The notes beneath the pieces are model-generated. The model was not told where the DNA came from and did no database searches. It saw only the letters and a program-made list of their open reading frames with translations. A DNA stretch of 64,000 bases from Symbiodinium natans (taxonomy: Eukaryota > Sar > Dinophyceae > Suessiales > Symbiodiniaceae). Positions 23,342-32,300 of the stretch are shown one piece after another. The stretch covers positions 302,158 to 366,157 of the forward strand of contig CAJNDS010000913.1 of assembly GCA_905221605.1 (NCBI GenBank). Direction: 5' to 3'. The translations under genes and the position numbers were made by a program. How positions within the stretch are numbered: the first letter of the stretch is position 1; every line of letters begins with the position of its first letter.

Positions 23342-26300
23342 CTCCCCTCTCTCCCTGACGATGCCGATCACGATCTCATGGCTCACAAGCTGCCTCGGAA
23401 TGCGGAAAAGCTTCAGATTACCACAATGAGAGGGACCCTGGCCAAACAAAACATGAGCGCAAGAGGAAAAAGCTTCCAAACACGCCAATGGTTTCCACTT
23501 GCTGTTTTTCAATTGCTCCATGACAAAGGTCGCTTTCTTCCCGATGTCCGAACCCGGCTCTACAGCGCCCATCGTCATCGTCCAAACGGACCAAGGGCGA
23601 CCCGTCCTTGGCACAGGGGCGCTGCACCCACCATGAAGTCGACGATTGCTGATAGTGTTGCTGCTGATGCTCCTGACTGTTTGCCAAGGCACCGCCAAGT
23701 CGGGAAGCTGACCAGCGAAGGAGATCTCCTCCTCGCTCGCGTGACCAGGATCCTGAAGATGGGACATGGTTGTAAAAAACTGTTCTGCTGAACGGAATAC
23801 CACATTGACATCAGTCATTCAGAACAGCATCGTCATCGTCATCATCATCATCATCGGGGTCGTTGTCGTCATCGTCGTCGTCGTCGTCGGCATCATCATC
23901 ATCATCACCATCATCATCACCATCCCCGTCACCAACATCATCACCATCACCAGCATCATCACCATCATCATAACCATCATCATCAGCAGCACCACCACTA
24001 TCAGCGTGTCCATGGTGATGAGTATGATGGTGATGAAGATGATGACGATGAGAACGACGGCGACGAGGCGAATGATCACGATGACGACATTATGGATCGA
24101 CATGGACACAAAACTTTCAGCGCCTGCGGGCTGCAGCACAAATTGGACCAGAGCCGCGAAAGTTCGAGGCGCAGCTCTCCCAATTTGGCCTCAAGCACTA
24201 CTCCAGCTTTCCAATTTCATTTCTACTAGAAAGAAATGATGAAAACTACCAATGCTGCACATTGCTTGACGCGTGGCCGCCGTATCTGCTGAAAGGAGCC
24301 GCTCCATTTTGCTTGAGCCACATGTCATTGCAACGGTACACAATACACGCGTGTAGGACGAAAACAACATTTGAAACCAACTATCCGAACCTGCAACCGT
24401 TTATCACACAATCACAATTCACGCACTTGTTCTCTGGCAGTTCACGCAGGCCAAATCCTACTTGAGTCCTACTTTGACCCTATATATGCGTGAACTTACT
24501 CGCTTGCTTCCCGTCTCGTTTATCAGTTGCATAGGTGCGCTAGAATACACACATACAGTATGCATGGATGCACTGATCGCATATGAAGTCGCATATTGGT
24601 CTATTGAGGCTTGGCCAGGCACAGCAACAAATTTGATCATCTGCGGCCATCCTTTTCTCCACGTGCATCTATCTATCTATCCATCCATCACTTGGGCGGG
24701 TCTCAGGGGGTTCTTTTGGGGCGCTGGTCGCTTACGCTCTTTGGACTTGGGGGGGGTCTTAGGGAGTTCTGTTGGGGCGCTGCGATGCTGGAACGGCAAA
24801 CACCACAAACATGTCCAATGCCTGTTTATTCAAGGGTTTTTTCCTTGCCAGAATTCCGAAACTCGCAAAGCAAAAGCCAAAGGTGTCAATGCACGCAGAA
24901 TAAATGTGAAGCGATACATAGACACGAGCAGAGGTGGCTCCTCAGCTCAACCCCCCCCCCCTCCCTCCCCTCCACTCGAGCCAGAAAAAAACAACCAATT
25001 TGGTGTTTTGGAAGGTGGCCAAGTGGTGGAACCACGCGTTTTGGGAGCCCCCCCCGCCCCCGCCCCAGCCGCCCCTCCCCTCCACCCGAGCCAGAAAAAA
25101 GCAAAGCCCGCGGCACTTACCTCGGGGGTCGGCGGCAGCGGCGTCAGCCTTTAAATAAATTTTTCTTGATCCTAAATAAATGTTTTTTGATCCGCATCCC
25201 CTCCCACTTGGGCTCCCCGGCCGGGTCTCGCTGCATCAGGGACTTGATGAGGTCCGCGCAGCGAGAGCTGCAACACGACGGGGCCTCACACGGGGCTCAG
25301 CCAAGGCCTACAAGAGCTTGCCATCAAACAAGGAGAGAATGCCGGAAACTCTGGAAAGTAACTCATGCCACCCTAGCGGCCCTAGCCCTGCAACTGCAAG
25401 CTGGACACGGGTTGATGTGACGAATATTTATCAATTCGAATCAGCTTATATCATCCCCCTCTGAAAGCAGAAAAGAACACGTCCCTGGTCTGAGCAGACT
25501 CTGCCTGCAGCGGCGCAGTGACGATGTTGCGAAAGAGGGTGTCCTAAGCAGTAGACTAAGCTATTAGTCTCAATGAGTGCTCTTCTGGGCGCTTCTGTGC
25601 TCTCGCTCTCTTCTGGCTGCGGGCGCTCAGAAGTGTGCGCACGGCACTTGAGCGGCGCACCCGATCTCGGCTGTAATAGGGCGGCTGGCCTGTCGCACAT
25701 CGGCTCACTGTCACGCTCAATGGGACATCACAGCTCAAGCTTGCTGCTGCCTTCCTTAGCAAACATGCAATGTAACATGCTGCAAAACCATAGCCATACA
25801 TGCTCCCCAAAACCGGCAAACAGAGGGCGACGAGCTCTGATGCCGAAAAACAATCCTCAACATGATAAGCACGCGACCCCCCTCAGAAACATGAAGCACG
25901 ATGCGGACAGCCAGCAACACAACTTCACACAACAAACAACAACACGAGGCCGCGTGTCTCAAGACAAGGGGTCCTGCTCGAACCGTTTTACCGGCGGTTT
26001 CGCAAACGTGTGAAGGAGGCACCCACAGAAACTGCTGGTAGCCATGAACGCCGGTACGAGGAAAGGGCAAGGCCAGTCCAGCGCGTCAGAAGCCGTATCT
26101 TGACAGACTTTAATTACCAGCAAGACCAGGTGCCCGTCCCCACGCCTAAGGACTCGATCTGATTGCGTTTCACGATCGATTTTGCGGAGGTTGACGTTTC
26201 ATGAAGGGGGGGGGAAACTAATTCGATAGCGGCATTGGTGCCTGTTTGGGGGAATGGAGAGAAAGGTCTTCTGACAGTTCTCAGCATTCTCAGCTCTCTC

Positions 26301-29300
26301 TTGACTCTCTTGCGCGGTAAGAGTGTTTTTTTTTGCTGTGCCGGCTTTTTTGCTTTGGGGGCCTTCTGCGCTTTTTTTTTGCTGCGGGGGCCTTCTGCGT
26401 TTTTTTTTGCTGTGGAGGCCTTGTGCGTTTTTTGTTTTGCTGTGGAGGCCTTGTGCGTTTTGTTTTTTTGCTGTGGAGGCCTTGCGCGGTTTCTTTTTTG
26501 CTGTGGAGGCCTGGAGCGTTTTTTTGCTGTGGAGGCCTTGCGCGTTTTTTTTTGCTGTAGGGGCCTTGTGGTTTTTGTTTTTGCAGTGGAGGCCTGGTGC
26601 GTTTTTTTTTTTGGCTGTGGAGGCCTTGTGCGTTTTTTTTGATGTGGAGGCTTTGCGCGTGTTTTTTTTTTGCTGTGCCGGCTTTTTTACTCTGGGGGCC
26701 TTGTGCATTTTTTTTTTGCTGTGGGGGCCTTCTGCGATTTTTTTTGCTGTGGAGGCCTTGTGCGTTGTTTTTTTTGCTGTGGGGGCCTTGTGCGTTGTTT
26801 TTTTGCTGTGGAGGCCTTGTGCGTTTTTTTGCTGTGGAGGCCTTGCGCGTTTCATTTTTTTGCTGTGGAGGCCTTGCGCGGTTTCTTTTTTGCTGTGGAG
26901 GCCTGGAGCGTTTTTTTTGCTGTGGAGGCCTTGCGTGTTTTTTTTGCTGTGGAGGCCTTGCGCGTTTTTTTTTGTGCTGTGGAGGCCTTGCGCGTTTTTT
27001 TGCTGTGGAGGCTTGGTGCGTTTTTTTTTTGTGCTGTGGAGGCCTTGTGCGTTTTTTTTGCTGTGGAGGCCTTGCGCTTTTTTTTGCTGTANNNNNNNNN
27101 NNNNNNNNNNNNNNNNNNNNNNNNNNNNNNNNNNNNNNNNNNNNNNNNNNNNNNNNNNNNNNNNNNNNNNNNNNNNNNNNNNNNNNNNNNNCCTTCCCTC
27201 CTTCCCTCCTTTCCTCCTTCCCTCCTTCCCTCCTTCCCTCCTTCCCTCCTTCCCTCCTTCCCTCCTTCCCTCCTTCCCTCCTTCCCTCCTTCCCTCCTTC
27301 CCTCCTTCCCTCCTCCCCTCCTTCCCTCCTTCCCTCCTTCCCTCCTTCCCTCCTTCCCTCCTTCCCTCCTTCCCTCCTTCCCTCCTTCCCTCCTTCCCTC
27401 CTTCCCTCCTTCCCTCCTTCCCTCCTTCCCTCCTTCCCTCCTGCCCTCCTTCCCTCCTTCCCTCCTTCCCTCCTTCCCTCCTTCCCTCCTTCCCTCCTTC
27501 CCTCCTTCCCTCCTTCCCTCCTTCCCTCCTTCCCTCCTTCCCTCTTTCCCTCCTTCCCTCCTTCCCTCCTTCCCTCCTTCCCTCCTTCCCTCCTTCCCTC
27601 CTTCCCTCCTTCCCTCCTTCCCTCCTTCCCTCCTTCCCTCCTTCCCTCCTTCCCTCCTTCCCTCCTTCCCTCCTTCCCTCCTTCCTCCTTCCCTCCTTCC
27701 TCCTTCCTCCTTCCTCCTTCCTCCTTCCTCCTTCCTCCTTCCTCCGTGCACCACATCACGCACACATCACGCACATCATGCACCACATCATCCACCAAAC
27801 AACATCACGCACCACATCACGCACACCACATCACGCGCCACATCACCCGTGCCGCGACACACGCACCACATCATCGTTTGTGCTGGCAGGCGCGGCACTT
27901 AGGGGCCGGCGGCAGGCGCGACACAGGCGACACAGGCGTCGTTCGTGCTGGCAGGCGCGGTACTTAGGGGCCCTGGACCGGTGCCGCGCGCGCCTCGGGG
28001 CGCGCGAAACGTGGCAGGCGCGACACAGGCGTCGTTTGTGCTGGCAGGCGCGCTACTTAGGGGCCCTAGACCGGTGCCGCGCGCGCGCCTCGGGCCGAGG
28101 CGGTCCTTAGGGGCCCTGGACCGTGCCGCGCGCGCCTCGGGGAGCGCGAAACGGTGGCGGGCGCGACACAGGCGTCGTTTGTGCTGGCAGGCGCGGTATT
28201 TATGGGCCCTGGACCGGTGCCGCGCGCGCCTCGGCGCGAGGCGGGGCGCGCGAAACGTTGGCAGGCGCAACACAGGCGTCGTTTGTGCTGGCAGGCGCGG
28301 TACTTAAGGGCCCTGGACCGGTGCCGCGCTCGCCTCGGGGCGAGGCGCGTTACTTAGGGGCCCTGGACCGGTGCCGCGGGGGCTCGCGAAACGCTGGCAG
28401 GCGCGACACAGGCGTCGTTCGTGCTGGCAGGCGCGGTACTTAGGGGCCCTGGACTGCGGCCTGGGGTCGCGTCTGACCAATGTACGACTGACACACATGT
28501 TACTTGTGCAATCATTGTTGGCGCGTCACTCTTTACATTCACGCAGTTCCGCACTCACACTGCCGCACACACTCACACTCATGCACTCACACCCACGCAC
28601 TCACTCACGGCCACACACTCACTCGCTCGCTCTCTCACTCTCTTATCCTCTATCACTTCTCTACTCTTTATGAATGGAAAACTTTGCATGTGGGGTTATC
28701 CGGTCCTTTAATTCGCTTCTTTTTAAAGCTAGGGCCGGCTAGACTCGCCATGTACTGGACAACCAGCGCCTTCCATCATCTCAAAGAGCAACACCTCTGC
28801 ACCCCAGGTTTCGCGACTTGATGGTCTCTCTGCACGTCACGAATCTTTATAGTACGATAATACCATGTACTACTACATACGATAATGCTATAGAACTCTG
28901 AAACATTCCTATAGTTAGAATACTATCGAAAATACTATCTGTGATACTATCTATAATCGTATTATTCTGCAGTTGGCTCTAAGAATACCATATGTGCTGA
29001 GTTCCATGACTGAGGTCTCGGCACCGAGACCGTAGAGGTCGACGTTCCGCCCGTGCCCCGAGCGCGTCAGGATCTCTGGAGCCAGGTACCTGCTCATCTT
29101 TACCAGGGGGTGTTTAGGGTTTAGGGCTTATAGGTTTAAGGTTTACGGGGGAGGCAGGGCAAAAAAAAATCTCTCTTGAATCTCAGGGTTACTCAGGCGG
29201 AAGTCTCCATTCCTGCTGTGGAGCACGCCACGGAGCCGCAGAAGGACTTGGTGCCACCGAACTTGTCCACCCCCTCCTTTGAAAGGCCAAAGTCCTGCGC

Positions 29301-32300
29301 GCGCCAGGAAATGAAGCGTGCAGGTACAGGCGGCTCGCTCCCCAACAAATGCGCGCCAGCAAGCCGCAAGCATCCACACATGCGACCAAGGCCTACTACG
29401 GGGAGGGTCTTCCAGCAAGCACCAGTAGTTGCTATAGCAGATATAGCAAGCTATGATTAGCACTGAAAAGTAGTTAAAAGTAAATAGTTGTTGTTATTTT
29501 TGAAAATAACCCAAAACATACCAAGAACTATTTTACGTCGAACATCCCCACCCTCTCTTGGTAGAGATACTCTGGGGGCTGGGCACTCCAGGGAGACTCT
29601 GGGGCTGAAATGGCATTATATAATCGGTATAAATTTCAAACACATTAATTTAAAAAAACACATAAGAGAAAATCGTTAGATAATCCGGTCGTCCATTCGG
29701 ATGTCTAAATCAAAATTCACATTTCAAAGGCTGCACGAAACCAATGGTCGCCAATAAAATGGCCGAAACCGTTTAAAAACAACTGGAAATAACTGGAAAG
29801 AACTACTTTTAGTCCCGAAATGCTTCTAAAACAATGAGAACCCCAAGTAACAATTAGCAGTTGTTATATAACTGCAATAACTGCTGAGGCAACTATCAGC
29901 AATTGTATCCCTTACAACTGCCAATAACTGCTGGAAAGCCCTCCCGCATGAGGCTGTGAGCGGAGAAGGAGAAAGGGCGAAAGGTGACGGTCAACATTTG
30001 CTCATGGGAAAGGCGTTGAAGAGCCCAGTGGGTATTTGCCAACTACGGAGGTTTGCAAAAGAAAGGTTTCCAGGGAGGCTTCAGGATGGGCTCACGATGG
30101 GCTCACACAGCATCCGCGTTTAGGCCGGAACTTCTCGCTAGATTCCACGCCGGATGGGCCGGATCCCCTTTCACGGGATCAAGTTCGCCCAGCATAAACA
30201 GGCCAACCAACCACTTTCAGGGCTTGAAAAAGAAAACAGGTTGTGGCCCAGCCTCAACCTTTTCGTTTCTGTTTTCGCCGCGTGGGCGCCTTCGTACCCA
30301 GCCGATCCCTGTGACTCAGCAGTGCATCAGGCCCCAACAGCAGTCACGCGGATGCCAACGATTGGCGGCAAGCACACGCGAGGACTGTGAGGATAAGTTG
30401 GCGGCTTATACGTCTACCATGCGCTTCCCTTTGGGTTTTGGGGGGGGGGGGGGTTGCTAACGTAGTGTTAAAGATGTTACAGTTAACTGACAACTGTGAC
30501 ACAGGCCGCTCCGTGAGTACTGCGTGAGCTTCTTCGTCCAAAACCTGCCAAGATGCGGCAACACACCCACGATACCCACGATATGGGTTCTCAACGACAC
30601 TCCGACATCGACATGGCACGTGACTGAGCGACTTGGCTACGTTCTCTGGTTTCAGGTCGCGGTAGACAACTCGCCGCTCGTGCAGATGCTCCAAAGCAAG
30701 GAGGACCTGATCGATTGCATGCGCACTCTGTGACTGGGGTATGTGATTGCACTCTCTGTGTTCCTCCTCTCGGCCGCCTCGACATGTCGTGGCTCATGTG
30801 GTGAGGTGCACAGAGCACAGTGCAACAGTGGCAACGCAGCACACTCAGCACACGCTTTGGCGCCTCCGATACATACAGCTGTGCCACGGCCTGCAGGTCT
30901 TGAGCCGACCCCAAAGTAACGAAATTCTAAAAAACTCATCCCTCCGCCGCAATGTCCGGAAATTAAACCTCGTTAACTGTCCCCAATTATATTTTGATGA
31001 GGTGCGAAGGATGCGTTTCGATGTTTTGGTGCGCGAGGGACCTTTCGGCTGAAAGGCGCAACTGCGGGAGGCGCCTCGGGCAGGGCGCCCTCCCGCTGCA
31101 GCAGCATCGACAAGTTGCCACCGGGGCAGTACTGGAGCACGAGTACCTCTGCCATCTGAGCCAGAGGGCTCTCCATTTTGCAGAGTCTTCGCAGGAGACA
31201 TTTAACTGGAATGTGCATGCCCTTGGTCACTAAGCAGCTTGGTGTTTGGAAGGCATGATACAACCTGTCTCGGCCAGGCTCAGTCTGACTTGCGACAACT
31301 TTGCTTTCAAGCTGTGACACTTGACAAGGCAAGCACGCGCCTCACGATGAAAGGATGCCTGGAAAGCCAGAGACACGTCTGGAAAAAGATCGTGTTATGA
31401 GCCACTCGCTTCCTAACTTCCGGTCTTGGGCACCTGATATAGGAGAGGAGATTCCTCTCGGTCAGGACGTAGCGCATCAGGTTCCGACTTAAGATCTTTC
31501 CTGTCAAGCCAAAGCATACAAGGCATAAGGACGAGAAAAAGACTCACTCGAGGAACCTGGAAGGCTCGGATGGCGCAACAACGCGCAACATGCGCAACAC
31601 AAGCCGGGCGATCGCTTTCGCAGCACCTTCATTGCAAAGACCTGTGAGGCTCCGACAAGACATGCTGATGCCATAAACTTTGGCGCTCCGTTGATCCAAA
31701 GCCACTTGTGAAAATACAAATCCCAGGCCCGGCCAGGCCCTGGCCCTTGAGGCCCTGCCTGGCCCGTTTGTCGGTCCGCGACCTTGAAGACCTCCCCGAA
31801 GGAGCCCTTGCCTCTCTGGTCGCACTTGTCTGGCTCGTTTGCATTGCAGCAGAGGGTTATAGTAACGGGTAGCGTACACGCACGTGTCACAGCAGACTTC
31901 AAGACATCAAGAACATATGTAAGCGGCACAGCAGCAGAGGATCGAACAGAGTCAGCAACTCAGACCCCGGCCTAGAAGAGACAGCAGGCTGAAGGAGTCC
32001 GGTCCGACGGCCTCGGAAGGCTCCTTCTCCTGTAGCCTCAGGAAGGATTGGGGCCGTGCGCTGCGCGTCCTGGGCGGAGGAGCTGATGGAAACTCCTCGA
32101 CCTCAGAGGCCGCCAGCAACCGATGGACCGCGTCGCAGCGCGAGTTCCGGAGCAGCACCGCAGGCGCCGCATCGTCGGCATCGGCATGCGCGGGTTGCTC
32201 TTGTGGCTCCTCCGTATCTGACTCGAGCCAATCCTCCGGCAAGTATTGCTCCACCAGCTCCCCCTCTTCCTCCAGCTCGCTTGTGGAGTTCAGCTGGCCC

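Noticed and set aside
23018-23818. 266-codon minus frame as a nested gene
   Set aside because: Half of it is the C-run repeat; the protein-like half has no family, start context or splice partner. Left as an unassigned intronic segment.
26290-28110. Very long open frames (up to about 600 codons) on both strands
   Set aside because: They are translations of the T-run minisatellite, the 100-N gap and the CCTTCCCT tract, all inside a kinase intron. Real kinase exons lie on either side.
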